Shown here: in pieces, positions 1 through 7,659 of the stretch
Position numbering within the stretch: position 1 is the first letter of the stretch
Layout of the letters: the number at the start of each line of letters is the position of its first letter
From: Pseudomonadota bacterium
GTDB taxonomy: Bacteria; Pseudomonadota; Gammaproteobacteria; Burkholderiales; Burkholderiaceae_C
Direction of reading: 5' to 3'
NCBI GenBank assembly: GCA_023415035.1
Contig: JAEZLX010000175.1
Span: forward strand, 1-21,826
Length of the DNA stretch: 21,826 nt
Notes under the pieces: model-generated
The model's input: the letters and a program-made list of their open reading frames with translations, nothing else
What the model was told of the DNA's origin: nothing
Database searches by the model: none
Translations under genes and position numbers: made by a program

Positions 1-246
1 CTGCACGATGCGCTGGCCGCGCACTACGCCGCCAGCGCGGCGGCGGGCGGCTGGGTGTCGGTGCTGCCGCCGACCGAGGACGGCAAGCTGGACGCCACGG
101 CCCTCAACGACACGAACAAGCTGGAGCTGCGGGTGTTTGCCAACGAGCAGCACCGGCACGCGGTGCTCATTGCGCGCCTGGACAACCTGGGCAAGGGCGC
201 CAGCGGCGCGGCGGTGCAGAACCTGCAGCTGATGCTGGGGCTCTGA
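1..246 (+). CDS. argC: N-acetyl-gamma-glutamyl-phosphate reductase, C-terminal part (5' end outside window)
   Basis: This is the last 81 codons of an open frame that enters from the left edge and stops with TGA at 244-246. The C-terminal residues DNLGKGASGAAVQNLQLMLG are the typical end of ArgC, the NADPH-dependent reductase that makes N-acetylglutamate semialdehyde in arginine biosynthesis. The preceding stretch NDTNKLELRVFANEQHRHAV also fits the last part of the catalytic domain. The active-site cysteine lies upstream of the window and cannot be checked. The gene converges on recX with 12 nt between the two stop codons, and no terminator hairpin is visible there. The assignment rests on this C-terminal motif alone, so the family is fairly sure and the subtype is not. 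Confidence 0.85.
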   Translation: MHDALAAHYAASAAAGGWVSVLPPTEDGKLDATALNDTNKLELRVFANEQHRHAVLIARLDNLGKGASGAAVQNLQLMLGL

Positions 247-258
247 GCCCCTCTGCGC

Positions 259-705
259 CTAGTCTTCCTCGCCGCCGACCACGCGCCGGATCGCGTCGGC
301 GCCAAACCCCCGGGCGGCAAGAAAGCGCATCTGTTTGGCCCGGCCGGTCGCATCGGCCGCCGGCGCACCGAACTTGCGGCGCCAGACCTCGCGCGCGCGC
401 TCGGTCTCGGTCGCGCGCAGCGCCTGCACGGCTTCGCTCACGGCCTCGGCGCTGATGCCCTTGGCCTGCAGCTCCTGACGGATGCGTCCGGTGCCCAGGC
501 GTGCGGCGCGCCGGTGCAGCACGGACTCGACCACACGCGCCTCGCTGATGAAGCCGCGGGCCTGCAGTTCGTCGAGCACCCGGGCCAGCTCGCCGGCGGC
601 TTGCTCGTGCTGGGCGAGCTTCTTCTCGAGTTCCGCGCGGGAATGCTCGCGGGCCGCGAGCAGCTTGAGCGCGCGACCCTTGAGCGAGAGCTTGGTGAAG
701 CCCAT
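259..705 (-). CDS. recX: Regulatory protein RecX
   Basis: The product is 148 aa, the usual length for RecX, a cytoplasmic modulator that binds RecA filaments and limits their activity. It shows the all-helical three-repeat layout: an early SRAELEKKLAQHE segment, then LDELQARGFISEARVVESVL, then IRQELQAKGISAEAVSEAV. The late segment RFLAARGFGADAIRRVV closes the family pattern. It lies 17 nt downstream of the recA stop on the same strand, the classic recA-recX arrangement in which recX is expressed by readthrough from the recA promoter. No strong Shine-Dalgarno sequence precedes the ATG at 703-705, consistent with low, recA-dependent translation. No anomalies are seen. Confidence 0.95.
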   Translation of the reverse strand: MGFTKLSLKGRALKLLAAREHSRAELEKKLAQHEQAAGELARVLDELQARGFISEARVVESVLHRRAARLGTGRIRQELQAKGISAEAVSEAVQALRATETERAREVWRRKFGAPAADATGRAKQMRFLAARGFGADAIRRVVGGEED

Positions 706-722
706 CGGGCACCGTCGCCGGC

Positions 723-1847
<1,125 letters not shown>

Positions 1848-1905
1848 GAAAGGCTCCAGGTTGAAAGGTGGATCGGGACTGACTCGGCGCATGCAGCTGC
1901 GGTAC

Positions 1906-1937
1906 GTGTTGATGCATACAGCTGGATGCCTGAACAG
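1906..1937 (-). promoter_or_regulatory. Candidate SOS (LexA) boxes upstream of recA
   Basis: Two adjoining 16-mers on the minus strand each resemble the LexA consensus CTGT-N8-ACAG with one mismatch. CTGTTCAGGCATCCAG is at 1937-1922 and keeps the CTG-N10-CAG core. CTGTATGCATCAACAC is at 1921-1906 and has the A/T-rich left half seen in strong boxes. They sit in the recA/marR divergent region (1848-2069), 59-90 nt before the recA start. SOS control of recA is near universal in proteobacteria, so one of them is probably used. The sequence alone does not decide which, and I found no convincing -35/-10 pair. Confidence 0.45.
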
Positions 1938-2069
1938 GAGTTTATCGATAAATACTTTGCTGAATAGCCTGTTTTTGTTCAGTTTGCCTTACTATTTAAG
2001 AACCGTCCTGCCAACCGCCGGGGGCACTTCCCCGGCATCCCCAACCGCCAGGCTGACCGCGCACGATTC

Positions 2070-2552
2070 ATGGACCAAGCTGCCACCCCCATGCCCGACG
2101 ACCGCTGGCGACTGTCGCATCTGGGGCGGCTGATGGGGGAGGCGTTGCGACGCTTTGACGAGCGGGTGCTGTACCTGATGGCGCACAACCCGCAGGTGCC
2201 GCTGGCGCTGTCGAACCTGGCGGCGCGCCAGCAGGTGGGCGCGGCGCACATCCACATCACGCGACACCTGTCGCTGGCGGGTTCGCGCCTGACTGAGCTG
2301 GCCGAGCGGGCCGGCATGACCAAGCAGGCCATGGGCACCCTGGTGGACCAGTGCGAGGCCTGGGGGCTGGTGCGCCGCGAGCCGGACCCGGTGGACGGGC
2401 GCGCGCGGCGGATCGTGTTCACCGACACGGGGCTGCTTTGGCTGGAGGCGTTCCGGCAGGCAGTGACCACGGCCGAGGCCGAATTCCGCCAGCAGGTGGG
2501 CGATGACGTGGCCACGGTGGTGGCGCTGGGCCTGGAAGCCTACAGCCGCTGA
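2070..2552 (+). CDS. MarR-family winged-helix transcriptional regulator
   Basis: The 160-aa product has the MarR fold. An N-terminal helical dimerisation segment is followed by a winged helix-turn-helix at about residues 70-120. The recognition-helix region is RLTELAERAGMTKQAMGTLV, and the wing is REPDPVDGRARRIVFTD, with the D-x-R-A-R motif typical of the family. MarR proteins are usually ligand-responsive repressors. It is divergent from recA (222 nt apart) and lies 118 nt before the ABC transporter operon on the same strand. It could therefore belong to either the housekeeping flank or the catabolic locus. The ATG at 2070 lacks a clear Shine-Dalgarno sequence, and an in-frame ATG at 2091 is an alternative start. 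The ligand is unknown. Confidence 0.9.
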   Translation: MDQAATPMPDDRWRLSHLGRLMGEALRRFDERVLYLMAHNPQVPLALSNLAARQQVGAAHIHITRHLSLAGSRLTELAERAGMTKQAMGTLVDQCEAWGLVRREPDPVDGRARRIVFTDTGLLWLEAFRQAVTTAEAEFRQQVGDDVATVVALGLEAYSR

Positions 2553-2609
2553 GTCGCCACTCGTCGGGAATATCCCTGCATTTTGATCGACATTCCCCAT
2601 CATGGGTGC

Positions 2610-2645
2610 GGGACAAGGCTACAGTTGATTCTGTAATGAATCAAC
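2610..2645 (+). promoter_or_regulatory. Candidate promoter with operator inverted repeat for the ABC/catabolic operon
   Basis: A perfect inverted repeat has arms GTTGATTC (2624-2631) and GAATCAAC (2638-2645) around the 6-nt centre TGTAAT (2632-2637). The centre matches the sigma70 -10 hexamer at five of six positions. GGGACA at 2610-2615 lies 16 nt upstream as a four-of-six -35. A repressor bound to the arms would cover the -10. Transcription would start about 25 nt before the ATPase ATG at 2671. Regulator candidates are the neighbouring MarR protein and the IclR protein at 7660-8502. This is inferred from geometry; no regulon evidence is available. Confidence 0.5.
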
Positions 2646-2670
2646 GTTTCGTTAGCAAAACAATCCACCC

Positions 2671-3486
2671 ATGAACACTTCTTCCAGCCCGAGGGCATCT
2701 TCCCCGTTCGCGATCGAGTTCATCGGCGTGGACAAACGTTTTCCCGGCCGCAATGGCGCCCCTGAAGTGCTGGCAGCGCGCAATGTGAACCTCTCCATCC
2801 GCCAGGGCGAGGTGGTTTCCATCATCGGCCCTTCGGGCTGCGGCAAGAGCACGCTGCTGAACATGGGCGCCGGCCTGTCCAAGCCGTCGGCTGGCACCGT
2901 GAAAGTGGGCGGCGAGGTGGTGACCGGCCCGAACAAGCACGTGGCCTTCATGCTGCAGAAGGACTTGCTGATGCCCTGGCGCACGATCGCGCAGAACGTG
3001 GAATTCGGCCTGGAGCTGCGAGGCGTCAAGGCTGCCGAGCGGCGCGCGATCTCGACGCGCCTGTTGGCCCAGTGCCACCTCAAGGGATTCGAGGACAGCT
3101 ACCCCAATCAGCTCTCGGGCGGCATGCGTCAGCGCGCCGCCATGGCACGCACGCTCGCGGTCGACCCGCTGGTGCTGCTGATGGACGAACCTTTCTCGGC
3201 CCTGGACGCGCAGACCAAGATGATCCTGCAGCAGGACCTGGCGCGCACCGTGAAAGAGCACGGCAAGACCGTGGTGTTCATCACCCACGATCTGGTCGAA
3301 GGCGTGGCGCTGTCAGACCGCATCCTGGTGATGAGCGAGCGCCCGGGCACCATCATCGAGGAGATCATCGTGGACATCCCCGACCGCGACAACCCGATGC
3401 AGCGCCGCAAGCACGCCGATGTGGGCGACTACGTCGCCCGCCTGATGGACCTGCTCAAGCTCGACGCCAACGCCGACGTGCACTGA
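2671..3486 (+). CDS. ABC transporter ATP-binding protein, nitrate/sulfonate/taurine (SsuB/TauB) type
   Basis: The 271-aa cytoplasmic ATPase energises a small-molecule importer. It has Walker A GPSGCGKST (53-61), the Q-loop glutamine (96), signature LSGGM (148-152), Walker B VLLMDE (168-173), a D-loop with SALDA (176-180) and the switch histidine in THD (206). The motif set and length match the SsuB/TauB/NrtD subfamily. It is first in a same-strand set with a solute-binding protein (35 nt downstream) and one permease, so the transporter is complete as a homodimeric-permease system. No clear Shine-Dalgarno sequence precedes the ATG, and no better in-frame start exists nearby. The substrate cannot be read from the ATPase. 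Confidence 0.95.
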   Translation: MNTSSSPRASSPFAIEFIGVDKRFPGRNGAPEVLAARNVNLSIRQGEVVSIIGPSGCGKSTLLNMGAGLSKPSAGTVKVGGEVVTGPNKHVAFMLQKDLLMPWRTIAQNVEFGLELRGVKAAERRAISTRLLAQCHLKGFEDSYPNQLSGGMRQRAAMARTLAVDPLVLLMDEPFSALDAQTKMILQQDLARTVKEHGKTVVFITHDLVEGVALSDRILVMSERPGTIIEEIIVDIPDRDNPMQRRKHADVGDYVARLMDLLKLDANADVH

Positions 3487-3521
3487 TTCCTTCCCTCTCC
3501 CTGTCCCCACCGGAGCCCACC

Positions 3522-4523
3522 ATGAAACTGCTTAGCACCCTCATTCAAACCCGCCGTGCCTGCCTGGCCATGCTGGCGTCCGCCGCACTGGTCAGCCCCT
3601 TCGCTGCCCAGGCCCAGGCCCTGGAAGAAGTGACCTACCTGCTGCCGGCCCCCGGCACGCTGCCGGCCTTCGGCCCCTGGATGGTGGCCCAGGCCAAGGG
3701 CTACTACGCGCAGGAAGGCCTGAAGGTCAATTTCGTCACCGCCCGCGGCGGCGTGGACGTGGCCAAGCAGGTGGGCGCGGGCAATGCCGTGATCGGCGGC
3801 GCCATCGGTGACACGCCGATCATCGCGCGCGCCCAGGGCATCCCGGTCAAGGCGGTGGCGGTGCTGGGCGCCGGCTCGCTGATGCAGCTGGTGAGCCACA
3901 AGGAGGAGCGCATCGAGAGCCCGCGCGAGCTCAAGGGCAAGACGGTGACCGTGCTGGCCTACACCGACACCACCTACTACTCGCTGCTGGGCATGCTCAG
4001 CAAGGTCGGCCTGACCAAGAACGACGTGAACATCCAGGCCGCGGGTCCGGCCGGCGTGTGGCAGCAGTTCGCCGCCAAGAAGGCCTCGGCGATGGCCGGC
4101 ACGGCCGACTGGACCGTCAGCGCCATGGAAGCCGGCGCCAACGTGGACATCCTGCCCTCGGACGTGTACTTCAAGAGCATGGCTCAGGCCATCCTGGCCT
4201 CGGACGAGGTGATCCAGAAGAACCCGCAGCTGATCCAGAAGCTGGTGCGCGCCACGCTCAAGGGCATGAAGGACATCATGACCGACCCCAAGGCGGCTGC
4301 GCAGGTGTATGCCTCGCACGTGACGGTGCACAAGGGCAAGGAGGCCAGCGTGCAGAAGGCCTTCGAGCTGCAGAACAAGTATGTGTACGCCGCCCAGAAG
4401 GTGCCCGGCACGATGGACGAGTCGCGCCTGGCCGAGCTGCAGAAGTTCTACGTGGCCAACGGTGTGGTGAGCAAGGAGACCCCGCTCAAGGATCTCTACA
4501 CCAACCAGTTTGTCGGCAAGTGA
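3522..4523 (+). CDS. ABC transporter periplasmic solute-binding protein, NMT1/THI5-like (SsuA/TauA) fold
   Basis: The 333-aa protein begins with a Sec signal peptide: two arginines at 11-12, a hydrophobic core at about 13-28, and probable cleavage after AQA near residue 33. The mature part has the NMT1/THI5-like layout, with YLLPAPGTLPAFGPWMVAQA, then AKGYYAQEGLKV, then a GNAVIGGAIGDTPIIARAQG segment lining the ligand cleft. This family serves importers of sulfonates, nitrate, hydroxymethylpyrimidine and aromatic acids such as phthalate. The name does not imply thiamine-precursor transport here, and no thi genes are near. The ATG at 3522 has GGAG 6 nt upstream. It sits between the ATPase and permease genes. 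Confidence 0.93.
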   Translation: MKLLSTLIQTRRACLAMLASAALVSPFAAQAQALEEVTYLLPAPGTLPAFGPWMVAQAKGYYAQEGLKVNFVTARGGVDVAKQVGAGNAVIGGAIGDTPIIARAQGIPVKAVAVLGAGSLMQLVSHKEERIESPRELKGKTVTVLAYTDTTYYSLLGMLSKVGLTKNDVNIQAAGPAGVWQQFAAKKASAMAGTADWTVSAMEAGANVDILPSDVYFKSMAQAILASDEVIQKNPQLIQKLVRATLKGMKDIMTDPKAAAQVYASHVTVHKGKEASVQKAFELQNKYVYAAQKVPGTMDESRLAELQKFYVANGVVSKETPLKDLYTNQFVGK

Positions 4524-4553
4524 TCGCGTCAGCGCGCGCAACGGAGCCTAGAA

Positions 4554-5327
4554 GTGCGAAATGAAAGATTGAAGACGGTCGCCTGGAGTCTGGGCGTGCT
4601 CGTGGCGTTCCTGCTGCTGTGGGAATACGGACCCGGCCTGATCGGCATGCCCGAGTTCGTGCTGCCGCCGCTGTCGCGCGTGTGCCAGGAAGCGGTGCAC
4701 CTGTGGAACAACGAGCGCCTGCTCTGGCACGCCGGCATCACCAGCCTGGAAGTGGTGGTCGGCTTCGTGCTGGGCTCGTGGCTGGGCGCGATGATCGGCT
4801 ACGCGCTGGGCGTCTCGCCCCGCGTGGAGGCCGTGCTCTCGCCCTACCTGCTGGCCCTGCAGATCGCGCCGAAGGTGGCCTTTGCGCCGCTGTTCGTGAT
4901 GTGGCTGGGCTACACGGTCTATCCGAAGATCCTGGTGGCCATCCTGATCGTGTTCTTCCCCGTGCTGATCAACGTGCTGTCGGCCATGCGCGCCATGGAC
5001 GGCGACCTGATCAACCTGGCGCGCTCGTTCTCCGCAACGCGCTTCCAGGTGTTCCGCATGGTCGAGTTCCCGACCACGCTGCCGCCGCTGTTCTCGGGCC
5101 TGCGCATTGCCAGCACGCTGGCGGTGATCGGCGTGGTGGTGGGCGAGCTGGTGGGCGGCAACCTGGGTCTGGGCTTCCTGCTGACCTACTTCGAAGGACA
5201 GGGCAACACGGCCGCGGTGTTCGTCGTGATCGGCGCGCTGACCGTGATCGGGATCATCGCCTACTACGCGGTGGTGATCGCCGAGCGCCGCGTGCTGCAC
5301 TACCTGCCCAACGCACAACGAAACTGA
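4554..5327 (+). CDS. ABC transporter permease, SsuC/TauC type
   Basis: The 257-aa inner-membrane protein has about six hydrophobic segments; the first is at residues 8-23 and the last at about 222-243. A BPD_transp_1 core contains LQIAPKVAFAPLFVMWLGY near residues 102-120. The cytoplasmic EAA-like coupling loop runs over about 153-178 (LINLARSFSATRFQVFRMV, then FPTTLPPLF). The canonical EAA glycine is replaced by Ser/Ala, as is common in this subfamily. The start is GTG at 4554, supported by GGAG 7 nt upstream; no ATG lies close by in frame. Its stop is one nucleotide before the next gene's ATG, which suggests translational coupling of transport with the following SDR. Confidence 0.94.
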   Translation: MRNERLKTVAWSLGVLVAFLLLWEYGPGLIGMPEFVLPPLSRVCQEAVHLWNNERLLWHAGITSLEVVVGFVLGSWLGAMIGYALGVSPRVEAVLSPYLLALQIAPKVAFAPLFVMWLGYTVYPKILVAILIVFFPVLINVLSAMRAMDGDLINLARSFSATRFQVFRMVEFPTTLPPLFSGLRIASTLAVIGVVVGELVGGNLGLGFLLTYFEGQGNTAAVFVVIGALTVIGIIAYYAVVIAERRVLHYLPNAQRN

Positions 5328-5328
5328 C

Positions 5329-6084
5329 ATGAGCAATACCGAAATCCGCCTTGAAGGCCGGCGCGTGCTGGTCACCGGCGCCGCGCGCGGCCTGGGCGAG
5401 AGCTTTGCCCGGGCCCTGGTGGCCGCCGGCGCCCGCGTGGCCATCAGCGATGTGCTGCACGAGCGCGGCCAGGCGCTGGCCGCCGAGCTGGGCGAAGCCG
5501 CCCACTACGTGCCGCTGGACCTGCTGGACGCCGCCAGCATCCAGCAGGGCGTGGACCAGGCCGCGCAATGGCTTGGCGGGCTTGACGGCCTGATCAACAA
5601 TGCCGCGATCACCAACTCCGGCGGCAAGACCATGAACGAGCTGACCGTCGAGACCTGGGACCGGGTGATGGACGTCAACGTGCGCGGCACCTGGCTGGTG
5701 ACCGCGGCGGCCCGCCCGCACCTGGCCGCCAGCGGCAGTGGCCGCGTGGTCAACATCGCCTCCGACACCGCCCTGTGGGGTGCGCCCCGCCTGCTGGCCT
5801 ATGCCGCGAGCAAGGGCGCGGTGATCTCGATGACGCGCTCGCTGGCGCGCGAGATGGGCGAGGAAGGCACCACGGTCAACGCCATCGCCCCGGGCCTGAC
5901 CCTGGTGGAGGCCACCGAATACGTGCCCCAGGCACGCCACGACTACTACATGCAGGGCCGCGCCATCACGCGCGCCCAGGTTCCCGATGACGTCAACGCC
6001 GCCGTGCTGTTCCTGCTCTCGCGCGGCGCCGGCTTCATCACGGGACAGCTGCTGCCGGTCAACGGCGGCTTCGTGATGAACTGA
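5329..6084 (+). CDS. Classical short-chain dehydrogenase/reductase (SDR)
   Basis: The 251-aa cytosolic oxidoreductase has every classical SDR element. The nucleotide-binding motif is TGAARGLG (16-23). The structural NNAA motif is at 90-93. The catalytic triad is Ser145 with YxxxK at Tyr158 and Lys162. The C-terminal GQLLPVNGGFVMN is typical of FabG-like enzymes. Asp41 at the end of the second beta strand (RVAISD) suggests preference for NAD(H). It starts 1 nt after the ABC permease and is followed by the cupin gene, so it probably oxidises or reduces the imported compound or an intermediate of it. The substrate is unknown. A second, divergent SDR lies at 14342-15124. Confidence 0.93.
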   Translation: MSNTEIRLEGRRVLVTGAARGLGESFARALVAAGARVAISDVLHERGQALAAELGEAAHYVPLDLLDAASIQQGVDQAAQWLGGLDGLINNAAITNSGGKTMNELTVETWDRVMDVNVRGTWLVTAAARPHLAASGSGRVVNIASDTALWGAPRLLAYAASKGAVISMTRSLAREMGEEGTTVNAIAPGLTLVEATEYVPQARHDYYMQGRAITRAQVPDDVNAAVLFLLSRGAGFITGQLLPVNGGFVMN

Positions 6085-6113
6085 ATTCCACAACCACGAG
6101 AGGTAGAAAACCC

Positions 6114-6719
6114 ATGAACGCACCCATTGCGACCGAGGCCCTTGCGGCCAACGAGCCCGTGTTCAACGAACGCGGCCTGATGGACGCCCGCATCCCGCCC
6201 GAAGCGGAGATCCAGGCGAGCATGATGCAGCAGCCTGGCCAGAGCTTCGCCGAGTGGATGGAATCGCGCGTGGCGCGCAAGGCCACCCGCCGCTACGACT
6301 GGGACGCACTGGCCTTCCAGACCCAGGTCGATCCGCGCTATCGCCGCGCTCAGATGCGCTATGTGGGCACCGGCGGCACCGGCGTGTCCAAGGACAGCAA
6401 CACCGTTCCTTCGGCCCACTTCACCTTCTCGACCATGGTGATCCCGGCCGGCAACATCGGCCCCTCGCACATCCACTACGACGTGGAAGAGATCTTCTTC
6501 GTCATCCGCGGCCAGATGAAGGTCATCTGCGAGAAGGACGGCCAGAAGTGGGAAACCATCGTCGGCGAACGTGACCTGATTTCGGTGCCGCCGGGCGTGT
6601 ACCGCGAAGAGCACAACATCGGCGACGAAGACGCCCTGATGTGCGTGCTGCTCGGCTCGCCCAAGCCCATCACCCCGACGTACCCGCCGGAATCGCCGCT
6701 GGCCAAGATCAAGCGCTGA
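6114..6719 (+). CDS. Single-domain cupin protein of unknown function
   Basis: The 201-aa protein has an N-terminal extension of about 100 residues, then one cupin barrel. Motif 1 is present as SHIHYDVEEIFFVIRG, giving potential metal ligands His119, His121 and Glu125/126. In motif 2 (RDLISVPPGVYREEHN, 153-168) the usual leading glycine is Arg153 and the usual metal-binding histidine is Arg164, with a histidine instead at 167. The metal site is therefore altered or completed differently. It could be an isomerase, a dioxygenase-like enzyme or a non-catalytic binding protein. An AGAGG sequence 11 nt before the ATG serves as ribosome binding site. It lies 29 nt after the SDR and 71 nt before the hydrolase, with a stable hairpin in that gap. 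Confidence 0.9.
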   Translation: MNAPIATEALAANEPVFNERGLMDARIPPEAEIQASMMQQPGQSFAEWMESRVARKATRRYDWDALAFQTQVDPRYRRAQMRYVGTGGTGVSKDSNTVPSAHFTFSTMVIPAGNIGPSHIHYDVEEIFFVIRGQMKVICEKDGQKWETIVGERDLISVPPGVYREEHNIGDEDALMCVLLGSPKPITPTYPPESPLAKIKR

Positions 6720-6728
6720 CCGGCCCAG

Positions 6729-6753
6729 GCCATCCCCGCAGGGCGGGGATGGC
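6729..6753 (+). other. Intercistronic hairpin between cupin and hydrolase genes
   Basis: Arms GCCATCCCCGC (6729-6739) and GCGGGGATGGC (6743-6753) are perfectly complementary over 11 bp around a 3-nt loop. No T-run follows (TTGCGCC), so it is not a textbook Rho-independent terminator. It sits 10 nt after the cupin stop codon. It may stabilise the 3' end of the upstream transcript or cause partial termination inside the operon. Confidence 0.6.
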
Positions 6754-6790
6754 TTGCGCCACTCCCCCCTCCCACCGAAACGCTGTCCGC

Positions 6791-7618
6791 ATGAACCCTT
6801 CCACCATTCTTGAGCAACATCCGGTCCGCCTGGCCGAGCTGGGCGGGGATGTGCGCGTGGGCTACCGCGAGTCCGGCGCGGCCGGTGCGGTGACGCACGT
6901 GCTGCTGCACGGCATCGGTTCGGGCTCGGGCAGCTGGGCGTTCCAGCTGCACGCCGCGGCGCAGGCGCAGGGCCTGCGCGCGCTGGCCTGGGATGCGCCG
7001 GGCTACGGCCAGAGCACGCCACTGGAAGGCGAGGCACCCGACGCCGACGCCTACGCGGCGCGCCTGTGGCAGTGGCTGGATGCGCTGGACGCCAAGGCGC
7101 CCGTCGTGCTGGTGGGGCATTCGCTGGGCTGCATCATGGCCGCGCGCGCCGCCTTGCGGCAACCCTCGCGCGTGCAGCGCCTGGTGCTGCTGTCGCCGGC
7201 GCGTGGCTACGGCCAGGCGCCGCAGGCCGAGCGTGAGGAGAAGCTGACCAGACGACTGGGCATGCTGCAGCGGCTTGGGCCGGCCGGCATGGCGCGCGAG
7301 CGCGGTGCCGCGATGCTCTCGCCTTCTGCTGACGAAGCACTGGTGGCGGCCGTGCGCGAGACGATGTCGCAAGTCCACGTGCATGGCTACACCCAGGCGA
7401 CACGCCTGCTGGACCAGTCCCACCTGATCGGCGACGTTCCCCAGCTGACCATGCCGGTGCAGGTCGCCAGCGGCAGCGCCGACACGATCACCCCCGCCGC
7501 GGCCTGCCAGGCCGTGGCACAGGCCGCCGGACAGGCGTGGCAGGACCTCGGCCCCGTGGGCCATGCCTGCCCCCTCGAAGCGGCTTCCGCCGTCAATGCC
7601 CTGCTGGGTTTGACTTGA
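6791..7618 (+). CDS. Alpha/beta-fold hydrolase
   Basis: The 275-aa product has the alpha/beta hydrolase pattern. The oxyanion-hole HG is at 40-41 (LLHGIGSGSGSW) and DAPGYGQS follows beta strand 4 at 68-75. The nucleophile elbow is GHSLG with Ser111. The charge relay is completed by Asp231 (GSADTIT) and His258 (GHACPLE). Such enzymes hydrolyse esters, C-C bonds of meta-cleavage products, enol lactones or N-formyl amides. The frame stays open further upstream, but I take the ATG at 6791 because the protein then begins at normal family length and the extension would run through the hairpin. It precedes the IclR gene by 41 nt. The substrate is unknown. Confidence 0.92.
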   Translation: MNPSTILEQHPVRLAELGGDVRVGYRESGAAGAVTHVLLHGIGSGSGSWAFQLHAAAQAQGLRALAWDAPGYGQSTPLEGEAPDADAYAARLWQWLDALDAKAPVVLVGHSLGCIMAARAALRQPSRVQRLVLLSPARGYGQAPQAEREEKLTRRLGMLQRLGPAGMARERGAAMLSPSADEALVAAVRETMSQVHVHGYTQATRLLDQSHLIGDVPQLTMPVQVASGSADTITPAAACQAVAQAAGQAWQDLGPVGHACPLEAASAVNALLGLT

Positions 7619-7659
7619 GTCCGTCCCGCCATTTCGTCCCTTCCACGGCAGGAATACCC

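Noticed and set aside
2566..2606. Short repeats GGGAAT...ATTCCC and CCCAT-C-ATGGG after the MarR stop
   Set aside because: Arms of 5-6 bp are common by chance. They might form a weak terminator for the MarR gene, but nothing else supports it.
3522..4523. A thiamine-precursor (THI5-like) transport role with a TPP riboswitch upstream
   Set aside because: The family name covers many substrates, no thi genes are near, and I saw no THI-box-like sequence at 2553-2670 or 3487-3521.
3429..4541. A 370-codon minus-strand open frame opposite the ABC solute-binding protein
   Set aside because: Same antisense pattern (His/Leu/Gly-rich) over a clearly coding plus-strand gene with signal peptide.
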